A stretch of 39,638 bases of DNA from Pseudobdellovibrionaceae bacterium (GTDB lineage Bacteria > Bdellovibrionota_B > Oligoflexia > Oligoflexales > Bog-1112): NCBI GenBank assembly GCA_002711925.1, contig PASJ01000037.1, positions 1 to 39,638 of the forward strand, given 5' to 3'. The notes under the pieces were generated by a model, which made no database searches, had not been told where the DNA came from, and was given only the letters and a program-made list of their open reading frames with translations. A program made the translations under genes and the position numbers. Positions 17,590-27,528 of this stretch are shown one piece after another. Within the stretch, counting starts at the first letter, position 1; each line of letters starts with the position of its first letter.

Positions 17590-18045
17590 AAGAAAAACCA
17601 GCCAAGCTTAGCCTCAAATTGTAGCAAAAAAACTGTAGCAAAAAGCTCACCAGAAGGACTGGTAAAAACAACTAAATCAAGTTTTTTCCCAGAGATTGTT
17701 GAAGAAATACATCACTGTTTTCAACGGCTGGAGCATACAAAAAGATGCAGCCGTTCATTGGATTTTTTGCCGTTCTCAATCACTTCAAAAGTAGCAATTA
17801 TGTTTACTTTCACCTTGTTTATAATTTGTGGCTATGTGACAAAGCGCCCCCCTTTTTCCATTTAAGTCGATCATTTCCACAAGAAAAAAAAGACACGTCA
17901 AGACTGTCAGCTACAATATTTTTTTTTCACAGACTTTAAGTGAGCTAGGATATTTTCCAAGAATTGTCAGCTGAACAAATTTTCTTATCTTTTAAAGGAA
18001 AGGCTCGATGTTCATATTTTTTGACTGAGGTGAACTTAAAAATTA
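17590..18045 (-). pseudogene. Possible decayed gene, unidentified
   Basis: Reading the minus strand, protein-like stretches follow one another in different frames: KKYEHRAFPLKDKKICSADN (about 18020-17960), LDVSFFSCGNDRLKWKKGGA (about 17905-17840), EVIENGKKSNERLHLFVC (about 17785-17730) and LDLVVFTSPSGELFATVF (about 17680-17625). Stops and frame shifts separate them. The order is consistent with one broken gene, but AT-rich DNA yields such stretches by chance and I recognise no family. Confidence 0.2.
17723..17770 (+). terminator. Strong hairpin with T-run, terminator-like
   Basis: AACGGCT (17723-17729) pairs with AGCCGTT (17749-17755) and GCAT (17733-17736) with ATGC (17745-17748), leaving an 8-base A-rich loop and a 3-base bulge: 11 bp in all. 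TTTTTT follows on the plus strand near 17763-17768. No plus-strand gene precedes it, so it may end an unseen small RNA. Confidence 0.4.
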
Positions 18046-18178
18046 AAAATAGCTGGATCGAAATAAAATTTTCGTTTTACTCCTTAAAGGATGAGATAAA
18101 TTATTTTTTATTTTCCAAGCGAAAATTAAGTATTATCTTACTTTAAAACAAAAATGTTCTATGCCGCATCTAAAGTGA

Positions 18179-18326
18179 GGGTTTTTAACCACAAAAGATA
18201 AAAAGAATTTATATAAGATTCTTTAAAAAACCCGCCAACCGCTAGCGAGAACAATCTCATCTTTTAACGAAGAAATCCTAGCCTGCTAAGTTTTATTTCG
18301 TTAAAACATGATCATTAACAAATGAT
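18179..18326 (+). promoter_or_regulatory. Hairpin-rich leader before the exonuclease/carboxylase operon
   Basis: Consecutive inverted repeats: GGGTTTTT (18179-18186) with AAAAACCC (18226-18233) enclosing AAAGAAT/ATTCTTT (18202-18208/18218-18224); the 8-base palindrome CGCTAGCG (18240-18247); a perfect 10 bp pair TTTTAACGAA/TTCGTTAAAA (18262-18271/18297-18306) enclosing TAGC/GCTA; and ATCATT/AATGAT (18311-18316/18321-18326) with a 4-base loop. The exonuclease ATG is 30 bases further on. It could be an RNA leader or a set of operators; no known riboswitch class was recognised. Confidence 0.4.
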
Positions 18327-18356
18327 GTTTCATTCCCCCAAGGTGTTCGCTTAAAA

Positions 18357-19043
18357 ATGATTAACTTATTACAGCACAGTATGTTTGAAGAAGTTTTATT
18401 CCCAAGTACGAAAAGCCAACAGTCCGCCAAGAACACAGAGCTTTGCTTGAGAAAGCATGTACGCTTCCAGACTCATCCAGCTCAAAATATCAAAGACTCT
18501 ACTTGGGTTATCTTCGATTTTGAAACTACAGGTTTAGATTCAAGTTACGATAGAATCATCGAGATCGGAGCTCAAAAGATACAAAACAATGTGGTTATTG
18601 ATCAATTTGAGTCATTGATCGACATCAAACAAGATTTGCCAAATATTGTACAAAAGCTAAGCGGCATCACCAACAAAATGCTCAAAGGTCAACCTACAAT
18701 TGAAAGCATCTTACCGCAATTTCTCAACTTTATTGAGGGCTCTATTCTTATTGCCCATAACGCTGCATTTGACCTTGGTTTTTTAAAAGCAGAAAGTTAC
18801 CGACAAGGCATCGACTTAACATGGTCAACTCTTTGCAGCCTAAAGTTAGCACGAGACCTTCTTCCTGACCTTGAAAGAAAGACATTGGACGCGCTAGCTA
18901 ATTATTACGAGCTAAGCTTTGAAGCGCGACACAGATCTATTGGTGACGTGAAAGTCACGAAAGACGTGCTAGAAAATTTACTGGAAAACGAAGGATCATA
19001 TTTAAAAACTTGGCAACAATTTGAACCTTATCGTGTGGAATAA
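18357..19043 (+). CDS. DEDDh 3'-5' exonuclease (DnaQ/epsilon-like)
   Basis: 228 residues. The exonuclease fold begins at about 48 with FDFETTGL (Asp54, Glu56), continues with HNAAFDLGFL (134-143, Asp139) and ends with RHRSIGDVKVT (191-201, His192, Asp197): the complete DEDDh set. The first 45 residues are an unassigned extension (MINLLQHSMFEE and on). It could proofread for DNA polymerase III or be an independent exonuclease; the length fits either. AAGGTG lies about 12 bases before the ATG. The carboxylase gene starts three bases after its stop, so they share a transcript although the functions look unrelated. Confidence 0.88.
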   Translation: MINLLQHSMFEEVLFPSTKSQQSAKNTELCLRKHVRFQTHPAQNIKDSTWVIFDFETTGLDSSYDRIIEIGAQKIQNNVVIDQFESLIDIKQDLPNIVQKLSGITNKMLKGQPTIESILPQFLNFIEGSILIAHNAAFDLGFLKAESYRQGIDLTWSTLCSLKLARDLLPDLERKTLDALANYYELSFEARHRSIGDVKVTKDVLENLLENEGSYLKTWQQFEPYRVE

Positions 19044-19046
19044 ATT

Positions 19047-20651
<1,605 letters not shown>

Positions 20652-20702
20652 GCAAGCCAAGGTTTAAAAGCAAAACACTATATTCTATAGGATAAATTTG
20701 TT

Positions 20703-22511
20703 ATGCAAAAAAAAAGCTCTATAAGAATTGGTAATGCTAGCGGATTTTGGGGAGACGATCCTAAAGCTCTCCACCGACAACTCTCCTTAGGTTCAGTCGA
20801 TTACATAACAATGGATTTCTTGGCAGAAATCACCATGTGTATTCTTAAAAAGCAGATGAAAAAAAAACCATCTCTTGGTTATGCAACCGACTTTGTCTCC
20901 ATGATTGATGAAACCCTAGAAATTATTCTTGAAAAAAAAGTTAAGATCATTAGTAATGCTGGAGGAATCAACCCCAAAAAGTGTGCAGAAGTCATAAAAG
21001 AAAGAGCAAAAGCAAAAGGCTTAGAAGTAAAAATTGCTGTTGTCTTTGGCGACGATATACTACATGACCTCGAAAGCATAGAGAGAGAAGGCGTTTCTTT
21101 TCAAAATATGGAAACAGGAGAGTCTTTTGATCAAGTAAAAGATCGAATTGAGGCTTCAAATGTATACTTTGGGGCACTTCCCGTAGTTAAAGCTCTTGAT
21201 AAATGGGACCCGGATATTGTTATAACTGGTCGTGTTACAGATACTGGTATCAGCCTTGCTCCAATGATACATGAATTTTCTTGGTCAATGACAGACTGGA
21301 ATAAACTTGCATCAGGAATTGTAGCCGGACATATCTTAGAGTGTGGTAGTCAAGTTAGTGGAGGTAATTTTACAGATTGGCAAAAAATTGAAAACTATAA
21401 AAACATAGGCTATCCAATCGTCGAAGTGAATAAAGACTCTTCATTCACTGTTTCGAAACATCCAAACACTGGGGGTTTAATTTCATCAGATACTGTAAAA
21501 GAACAAATATTTTACGAAATGGGAGACCCAAAAAACTATATCAGTCCCGATGTTATTGCAGATTTTTCCACTATTAAAATAGAACAGAAAGAGAAAAACA
21601 AGGTTTTTGTTTATAACACAAAAGGACGACCAGCAACGCCATATTACAAAGTCTCCATGGCTTATGAAAATGGCTATAAAACAAGTGGGTCTTTGATTAT
21701 TTCTGGTCCTAACGCTATTTTAAAGGCAAAAAAATTTGCTGAAGTTTTTTGGGAACGTTGCGAAGATAGTTTTTTACAGACATCAACAGACTTCATTGGA
21801 TGGAATGCCTGTCATCAGTCCTTATGTGAACAAGAGCATGCCAATGAAATTCTTTTATCTCTTGGGGTAAGAGACCATGATGAAAAAAAGGTCAGAAGGT
21901 TTAGTAAATCAATTCCCTCACTTATTTTAAGTGGGCCACCAGGGGTAGCTGTTCTGGGTGCTCCTTCTAAAATTCAATCTATTATAAGCTATTGGCCAAG
22001 CCTCATTGATAAGAAATTTATCAAAGCAATCATTTCTATGGAAAATGAAAACAAAGAGATTGAGAATACTTTTGTTGGTGAAGATCACTCAATTTTAATT
22101 AGTGAAAAAGATATCCAAAGAGTTTCTGAACCATCAAAAAATATCGAAGAAACAATCGCTTCGGATCAACAAGATAAAACCTCTCCTTTATCTAAAATTT
22201 GCTTAACAAGAAGTGGAGATAAAGGAGACTCCGTCAATATTGGAGTTATTGCTAGAAATGAAAGATGTTATTCTTTTTTAAAAGAAATACTGACAGCACA
22301 AAAAATAAAAAATATTTTCCAACAGTTTTGTAAAGGACCAGTAACAAGGTATTCTCTTGATAATCTCGGAGGACTAAACTTTATTCTTGATCAAAGCCTT
22401 GGTGGTGGTGGAAGCTCAACACTAAGAGTTGATGCTCAAGGTAAAACGTTTGCTCAAGCTTTACAAACATACCAAATCCACATACCAAATAATATTCTTT
22501 CAGACGTTTAA
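20703..22511 (+). CDS. AtuA family (DUF1446) acyclic terpene utilization protein
   Basis: 602 residues: an AtuA/DUF1446 domain (about 5-450; IRIGNASGFWGDDPKA at the start, IISNAGGINPKKCAEV at about 80-95, DIVITGRVTDTGISLAPM) and a C-terminal AtuA-like small domain (about 495-595; ICLTRSGDKGDSVNIGV, LGGGGSSTLRVDAQGK). In Pseudomonas atuA belongs to the citronellol/geraniol cluster, and homologues sit in other carboxylase clusters. Its biochemical role is unknown to me. AGGA lies about ten bases before the ATG. It sits between carboxylase beta and hydratase, the same association as in atu clusters. Confidence 0.9.
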   Translation: MQKKSSIRIGNASGFWGDDPKALHRQLSLGSVDYITMDFLAEITMCILKKQMKKKPSLGYATDFVSMIDETLEIILEKKVKIISNAGGINPKKCAEVIKERAKAKGLEVKIAVVFGDDILHDLESIEREGVSFQNMETGESFDQVKDRIEASNVYFGALPVVKALDKWDPDIVITGRVTDTGISLAPMIHEFSWSMTDWNKLASGIVAGHILECGSQVSGGNFTDWQKIENYKNIGYPIVEVNKDSSFTVSKHPNTGGLISSDTVKEQIFYEMGDPKNYISPDVIADFSTIKIEQKEKNKVFVYNTKGRPATPYYKVSMAYENGYKTSGSLIISGPNAILKAKKFAEVFWERCEDSFLQTSTDFIGWNACHQSLCEQEHANEILLSLGVRDHDEKKVRRFSKSIPSLILSGPPGVAVLGAPSKIQSIISYWPSLIDKKFIKAIISMENENKEIENTFVGEDHSILISEKDIQRVSEPSKNIEETIASDQQDKTSPLSKICLTRSGDKGDSVNIGVIARNERCYSFLKEILTAQKIKNIFQQFCKGPVTRYSLDNLGGLNFILDQSLGGGGSSTLRVDAQGKTFAQALQTYQIHIPNNILSDV

Positions 22512-22541
22512 GTCTTAGAAAGAGAAAAAAGGACTTTAAGA

Positions 22542-23369
22542 ATGTATGAAACAATAAAATTAGATTTTAATAAAATTGAAACTGAGAGGACAGACTCAAT
22601 TGCAATTTTGACTTTATCCGTACCTGAAAAAGCAAATGCGCTCAGTAAAAAAATGGTTTCTGAAATAATACAAGCAACAACTGAAATAGAAACAAATCAC
22701 AACTGTCGAGCTCTTATAATAAGAGGGTCGAGCAAACATTTTTCAGCGGGAGCTGACCTTCAGTGGATGAAAGAATCTATCAGCCTTAATGAAAGACAAA
22801 ATCTTGAAGAAGCACAAGAGCTGGCCTCTATGTTTGAAAAAATATATCGTTTGAAAAAACCAACTCTTGCAATTATCGAAGGAGCAGCGTACGGAGGTGC
22901 TTTAGGTATGATTTGCGCTTGTGATGTTAGTTTTGCTTCAGACGAAGCCTCTTTTTGCTTGAGTGAGATAAAGCTCGGTCTTATACCTGCTGTCATTCTT
23001 CCTTATTTAGCTAGAAAAATTAACCCAGGCTCCCTAAGACGATTGAGCTTAACTGGCAAAAAATTTGAAAGCAAATATGCTAAAGAAATTGGCTTGATCG
23101 AACACACGTGTAATAAAAGTAACCTAGAATCATCAGTGCGAGAAGAATTGCAATACATTTTAACTTCAGGACCAGATGCTATTGCTGCACTAAAAACAAT
23201 ACACCAATCGATTGAAGATAATAGTCGCAAACAAAGTGATGCTACGTCAAAAGCTATAGCAATGGTTAGGACACAAGATGAAGCACAAGCGGGTCTAAAA
23301 TCCTTTTTTACAAAAAACAAACCCTATTGGATGTTGACACTTCCAGAAAAATGGACTCTCAGTGAATAA
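22542..23369 (+). CDS. Enoyl-CoA hydratase/isomerase, methylglutaconyl-CoA hydratase type
   Basis: 275 residues, crotonase fold. Oxyanion-hole sequences KHFSAGADLQWM (65-76) and GAAYGGALGMICACD (114-128), with catalytic Glu142 in LSEIKLGLIPAVI. GADLQWM and IKLGLIPA resemble LiuC/AtuE enzymes, which hydrate the carboxylase product (3-methylglutaconyl-CoA or isohexenylglutaconyl-CoA). AAAAGGA eight bases before the ATG. Its stop overlaps the GTG start of the carboxylase alpha gene by eight bases, so the two are translationally coupled. Confidence 0.9.
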   Translation: MYETIKLDFNKIETERTDSIAILTLSVPEKANALSKKMVSEIIQATTEIETNHNCRALIIRGSSKHFSAGADLQWMKESISLNERQNLEEAQELASMFEKIYRLKKPTLAIIEGAAYGGALGMICACDVSFASDEASFCLSEIKLGLIPAVILPYLARKINPGSLRRLSLTGKKFESKYAKEIGLIEHTCNKSNLESSVREELQYILTSGPDAIAALKTIHQSIEDNSRKQSDATSKAIAMVRTQDEAQAGLKSFFTKNKPYWMLTLPEKWTLSE

Positions 23370-25353
23370 AAAAATTAAAAGACTATTCATAGCCAATAGA
23401 GGCGAAATTGTTAGGCGAATAGCGTATAGTGCAAAAAAACTAGGTATAGAAACAAGTTGTATTATTTCTAAAAAAGCTCCTCTATTTTTAAGACCTTTAA
23501 TTTCGAATTTTATTTTAGTTAAAGAGGAAAATCTCAAGCTTTATCTTGACTCTGATCGCTTAATAAATATTGCAATTCAAAATAACTGCGACGCAATTCA
23601 CCCTGGCTTCGGCTTTCTTTCTGAAAATGCTGATTTTTGTCAAAAAGTACAAGATGCAGGTTTAACATGGATAGGTCCTTCTTCTTCTGCAATTAAGTTA
23701 ATGGCTGATAAATCATCAGCTCGATCTCTAGCTCACAAGCTTAATATTTCATGTACCAAAGGTGTAAACGACTTCATTTATGAAAACAAAAAAAATCTTG
23801 AAAGCCTTATAAATCATTTTAATGAAAATGACTTTCCACTTTTAATAAAAGCTTCCTGGGGAGGAGGGGGAAAGGGTATGCGTCTCGTAAATGAACCGAG
23901 GCAGCTAGAAGAAATGATTATTCGAGCAAGCTCCGAAGCAGAAAATGCTTTTGGTAAAAAGAATCTTATTATCGAACAATACATTTCTCAAGCAAGACAT
24001 GTAGAAGTTCAAGTCTTAGCTGATAAAAATGGTGAAATTCAAATTTTGGGAGACCGCGACTGTTCTATCCAAAGACGTCATCAAAAAATAATAGAAGAAG
24101 CCCCTGCTCCAAACCTTAGCCCATCATTGAGAGAAGAGTTACATCTAGCAGCTAAAAAGCTAGCAAAATCTGTTCAATATGAAAGCTGTGGCACAGTAGA
24201 GTTCATGGTACCAACAAATACTAGAGATGATAAATATTACTTTCTCGAAATGAACACAAGACTGCAAGTAGAACACACCGTGACTGAAGAGGTCTTTTCA
24301 ATCGACCTTGTAGCCTGGCAATTAAAAATAGCTCAAGGAGAAACCCTAAATAAAACAACAAGAAACAAACAAGTTAAAGGACATAGCATTCAAGCAAGAA
24401 TTTATGCTGAAGATGTCGAAAAAAATTTCCTACCCTTTCCTGACGCAATCCATGGATTTCTTCCTTTTCAAATGCACGGCATTCGCTGGGAAATAGGCAT
24501 TGACTGCAAAGATGAAATTAGTAATGAATTCGACCCTATGCTAGCAAAAGTTGTCAGTACCTCAGAAACTCGCAAGGAGGCCATAGAACAGCTTAACTTT
24601 GCTTTAAAAAATACTTTCCTTGCCTCAACAGCAAGCAACAAAGAATTTATCCAGAATATCCTTGAAAACCCTTCTTTTATAGAATGTCCTCAAAGTACAA
24701 ATTTTATTCAAGAAAAAATTCAAGAGATTCTTGAATCAATTAATGCAAAAAAGGAGCTTTCAAAAGAAAAAATTGATTTCATACTGCCCACTTTAAAATC
24801 ATATATACAAAGAAATAAGAGAACAACTCACGTTAGCATTAGTGAAATTAGTAAATCTGCTTTTTCATTTAAACCAACAAACACTAGTGTCAATTCTGAA
24901 AATTTTGAGAACAAGAACCTAACTATTGAAGCCATTTACTCAAACGTAGATCTTATAAGTAAACTTGTTATCTTCAGTATTTTAGACACAAAAAATAATA
25001 AGCATTGTGCCACAGCTAGCTACGCAAGTTTAAAAGACGGAAGAGAAATTTATTTTATTGATTATAATGGATCACTGTTTAGAAAAGAAAAAAAGAAAAA
25101 ACAAATAAAGTGGACTACTGTCACAAAAAATGACAGTGAAGATAAAGAAATTTCATCTCCAGTTCCTGGTAAAATAGTAAAAGTATTAATTGAAAAAAAT
25201 AAAAAAATTAAAAAAAATCAAGCATGCTTTATCCTGGAGTCTATGAAGATGGAGTTCGATATAAAGTCCAACGCTGGTGGAACCGTCAAAGATATTATCG
25301 TCAAAGAAGGTGAAGTTGTAACAGCTGGTAAAATTCTAGCGCAACTCCAATAA
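23362..25353 (+). CDS. mccA: Acyl-CoA carboxylase alpha subunit (biotin carboxylase + BCCP)
   Basis: 663 residues, GTG start with GGA seven bases upstream. Biotin carboxylase domain (1 to about 450): IANRGEIVRRIAYSAKKLGI, IHPGFGFLSENADF, the ATP-grasp loop KASWGGGGKGMRLV and EMNTRLQVEHTVTEEV. A diverged middle domain links to the biotin carrier domain (about 590-663) with ESMKMEF; Lys629 is the biotin site. The first strand region (about 29-55, IISKKAPLFLRP) departs from the usual sequence. Together with mccB this gives a complete carboxylase. Confidence 0.94.
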   Translation: MNKKIKRLFIANRGEIVRRIAYSAKKLGIETSCIISKKAPLFLRPLISNFILVKEENLKLYLDSDRLINIAIQNNCDAIHPGFGFLSENADFCQKVQDAGLTWIGPSSSAIKLMADKSSARSLAHKLNISCTKGVNDFIYENKKNLESLINHFNENDFPLLIKASWGGGGKGMRLVNEPRQLEEMIIRASSEAENAFGKKNLIIEQYISQARHVEVQVLADKNGEIQILGDRDCSIQRRHQKIIEEAPAPNLSPSLREELHLAAKKLAKSVQYESCGTVEFMVPTNTRDDKYYFLEMNTRLQVEHTVTEEVFSIDLVAWQLKIAQGETLNKTTRNKQVKGHSIQARIYAEDVEKNFLPFPDAIHGFLPFQMHGIRWEIGIDCKDEISNEFDPMLAKVVSTSETRKEAIEQLNFALKNTFLASTASNKEFIQNILENPSFIECPQSTNFIQEKIQEILESINAKKELSKEKIDFILPTLKSYIQRNKRTTHVSISEISKSAFSFKPTNTSVNSENFENKNLTIEAIYSNVDLISKLVIFSILDTKNNKHCATASYASLKDGREIYFIDYNGSLFRKEKKKKQIKWTTVTKNDSEDKEISSPVPGKIVKVLIEKNKKIKKNQACFILESMKMEFDIKSNAGGTVKDIIVKEGEVVTAGKILAQLQ

Positions 25354-25369
25354 ACAGCAAGGTGAGAAA

Positions 25370-26302
25370 ATGAACAAGATCAATAATTTTATCCAAAAAT
25401 CAGGTTTCAAGGTATTATCACTAGCAAACCTTTCACAGTGTGAATATAGCCTTATACTTTATTTATTAAATTGTGAAGCTTCTGGACTACAACAAATTGT
25501 AACAACTTCCCATGAACTCTCAGCACTTATAAACCATAACGAAGAAAAGATTGAAGAAAGTATTGAAGAGTTACATAAAAAAAATATAATTAAGATTCGT
25601 TCAAATAACAATAAATATCACGTTGAAGAAACTGACCCATATTCTTTATCATTACAACTGGATTTAACAAAGTGGAAAATAGATGAAAAAAACACAGGTT
25701 CTATTGACGACGCGATAGTATACCCGTTTTCACGAATAGATGAGAAGTCACTTCAAATTGTCAAAAAAAGTAAAAAAGAAGAATCAATTGAGGAAGCATG
25801 TTTATCTGTAATATCGTGTTTTTTACAAAAAGAAAATTTAAATGAGGACGATATTAAAAACAACAAATCATCTGCACAAATACTAGTTGAAACATACCCT
25901 TTAGAACATGTCTTAGAAATCCTTACCCACTTTAAAGATGATATAAAAACATTAAGCCTCTTGGCCAGTTCATGGGAACATTATCATGATAAGTTCTTAG
26001 ATGAAAATCACGAGATTGACTTTAGTCAAGCGAAGAAAAGACATAGTAAAAGTGATTCAAGCCTTAGAAAAGAAGCTATTAGATGGCTAACAAAAGCCGA
26101 AGAAAAACATTTAAGCAAAGATGAGATTTCGATTTTAAACCTCATATCTACTCACAAGCACCCGAGGAGACAGCTTTTCTGGGCATATCAAGCTAAGCAT
26201 AACTACAAAAATCTTAAAGATTTTTTTGATGAAAACGCAAAACATATGTTACCTGTTACAACTTCTGGGTCTATTATAAAACCCCCATCAAAAAAGAAGT
26301 AA
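25370..26302 (+). CDS. Unknown protein with winged-helix-like N-terminus
   Basis: 310 residues, unrecognised. Residues about 15-80 read like a winged helix (CEYSLILYLLN, then TSHELSALINHNEEKIEESI, then LHKKNIIKI), as in DnaD or replication-initiator N-termini. The rest is charged and helical, with a basic tail ending PPSKKK; a later patch (RRQLFWAYQAKHNYKNLKDF) may be a second helical domain. No signal peptide. AAGGTGAG before the ATG and a 16-base gap put it in the carboxylase operon. Could be a DNA-binding regulator of that operon; this is inference from position and fold impression. Confidence 0.75.
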   Translation: MNKINNFIQKSGFKVLSLANLSQCEYSLILYLLNCEASGLQQIVTTSHELSALINHNEEKIEESIEELHKKNIIKIRSNNNKYHVEETDPYSLSLQLDLTKWKIDEKNTGSIDDAIVYPFSRIDEKSLQIVKKSKKEESIEEACLSVISCFLQKENLNEDDIKNNKSSAQILVETYPLEHVLEILTHFKDDIKTLSLLASSWEHYHDKFLDENHEIDFSQAKKRHSKSDSSLRKEAIRWLTKAEEKHLSKDEISILNLISTHKHPRRQLFWAYQAKHNYKNLKDFFDENAKHMLPVTTSGSIIKPPSKKK

Positions 26303-26334
26303 ATGATATAAAAAAATACGCTGTAAAAAATATT

Positions 26335-27528
26335 CTATAGTATAGATAAATTTTTCTTTTGAGTGGCTCTTAAAAAAGACTTATCATATAATTCTACTTG
26401 CCTTTTCCAAGAAAACCTTTCCATATACTTTTGCAATAACTGAATATTATATGATCTTACCTTTTCAGGATCCTTGGTAAAAAGAAGCATCCTTTCTAAT
26501 AAATCATCAAAACAACTGTAAAGATGATACTTATGAAGAGAATCTGGAATAATTTCTGGATAGCTCAGCTTATCAGGAAGCAATGGGTAACATTTACAAA
26601 AAATGGCTTCTACAGTACTTAATCCAAAAAATTCGTGCTCAGTAGTTGAGATTAAAAGATCAGAAAGTTGAAGTTTTTCCAAATATTTTATTCTACTATT
26701 TTCCCATGAAGAACATATTATAGAATTTGAAAAATCATACTCAATTTTTTCTAAGTATGGATTTAATCTTTTAGACCTCTGACCACATAAAATTAAATTA
26801 AATTTATGATTTTTGTTTTTTAAAGATAAAAGCAACTCATAAAATAAATCTGGTCGCTTATCGTATTCCCAACGATGATTCCAAACAATAGTTAGATCTG
26901 TAGTTTTTTTTATAACTAATCCTTTTACCAATGAACTATCGTCAACACCAAGGTATAAAACTTGTTTTTTCTTTTTATTAATTAACTCTTTTAAATATTT
27001 TCGTTTACTCGGAAAGTGAGTAATGTATCGATTTAAATTGGAAATAAAATCCTCTTGATGCCAAAAACTGTTAAACCAGATTTCATCAGCACATAAAATA
27101 GATTTAAGGTGAATCATAACAAAGTGAAAATCTCTTCGATCACATGACAACATGGGAAGTGTTAGTTGATTCTCATGGAAGTAAATGATCTTTTTACTTG
27201 CTTCAAAAGTCTTAAAATATAAACCAAGAAAAGAAGAAAGATCAAAATAATCACTACAGAAAAGAATATCTACATGACTAGGCAGATCTTCTACTTTATC
27301 TGAAAAAAGAAATGGACTAAGACATGTACTGTATTTCCATTGTTTTGCTTTACTAGTCCAAAGAATAATATTATGATGACTGAACTTTTTCAGTCCCTCT
27401 AAAAAATTTTTGTGACTTTCTGTATTATAAGGCTCAACAGCAAGTATAGTTAATTTTCTATCATAATCATTATTTTTTATCGAAATATGCAGCCACCTTC
27501 TCTTCTTGTTCGTTAGCGATATCTTCAC
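26335..27528 (-). CDS. tRNA-queuosine alpha-mannosyltransferase-like glycosyltransferase
   Basis: GT4-type glycosyltransferase of the GTDC1/QtmA family, with the DUF3524 N-terminus (LAVEPYNTESHKNFLEGL, 29-46; YFHENQLTLP, 116-125; CADEIWFNSFWH, 146-157) and a GT-B C-terminal half (VWNHRWEYDKRPDLF, 215-229; EHEFFGLSTVEA; LPDKLSYPEIIP). Members attach mannose to queuosine in tRNA-Asp, though tRNA glycosylation here is inferred from homology. The start is unclear: the frame opens with GTG at 27528, overlapping the upstream gene by 59 bases without a ribosome site; AAGGTGG instead precedes an ATT codon at 27484-27486. The conserved part starts near residue 25. Confidence 0.82.
   Translation of the reverse strand: MKISLTNKKRRWLHISIKNNDYDRKLTILAVEPYNTESHKNFLEGLKKFSHHNIILWTSKAKQWKYSTCLSPFLFSDKVEDLPSHVDILFCSDYFDLSSFLGLYFKTFEASKKIIYFHENQLTLPMLSCDRRDFHFVMIHLKSILCADEIWFNSFWHQEDFISNLNRYITHFPSKRKYLKELINKKKKQVLYLGVDDSSLVKGLVIKKTTDLTIVWNHRWEYDKRPDLFYELLLSLKNKNHKFNLILCGQRSKRLNPYLEKIEYDFSNSIICSSWENSRIKYLEKLQLSDLLISTTEHEFFGLSTVEAIFCKCYPLLPDKLSYPEIIPDSLHKYHLYSCFDDLLERMLLFTKDPEKVRSYNIQLLQKYMERFSWKRQVELYDKSFLRATQKKNLSIL

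Larger units (their letters stand above)
17450..18356. other. Long gene-free region between lon and the exonuclease operon
   Basis: About 0.9 kb between divergent genes, much longer than other gaps here. It contains a terminator-like hairpin (17723-17770), a short direct repeat TGTAGCAAAAA (17620-17630 and 17634-17644), a 5 bp hairpin ACCAG/CTGGT (17649-17663), and a cluster of hairpins before the exonuclease gene (18179-18326). Minus-strand open stretches in shifting frames may be remains of a gene. No intact gene with a ribosome site was found on either strand. Confidence 0.6.

Noticed and set aside
17587-17868. Plus-strand frame open for about 93 codons
   Set aside because: It has no ATG or GTG start before its last quarter and no ribosome site; length is within chance for AT-rich DNA of this amount.
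17964-18146. 60-codon plus-strand frame beginning with TTG
   Set aside because: No ribosome site, no recognisable sequence, and it overlaps the minus-strand fragments of a possible dead gene.
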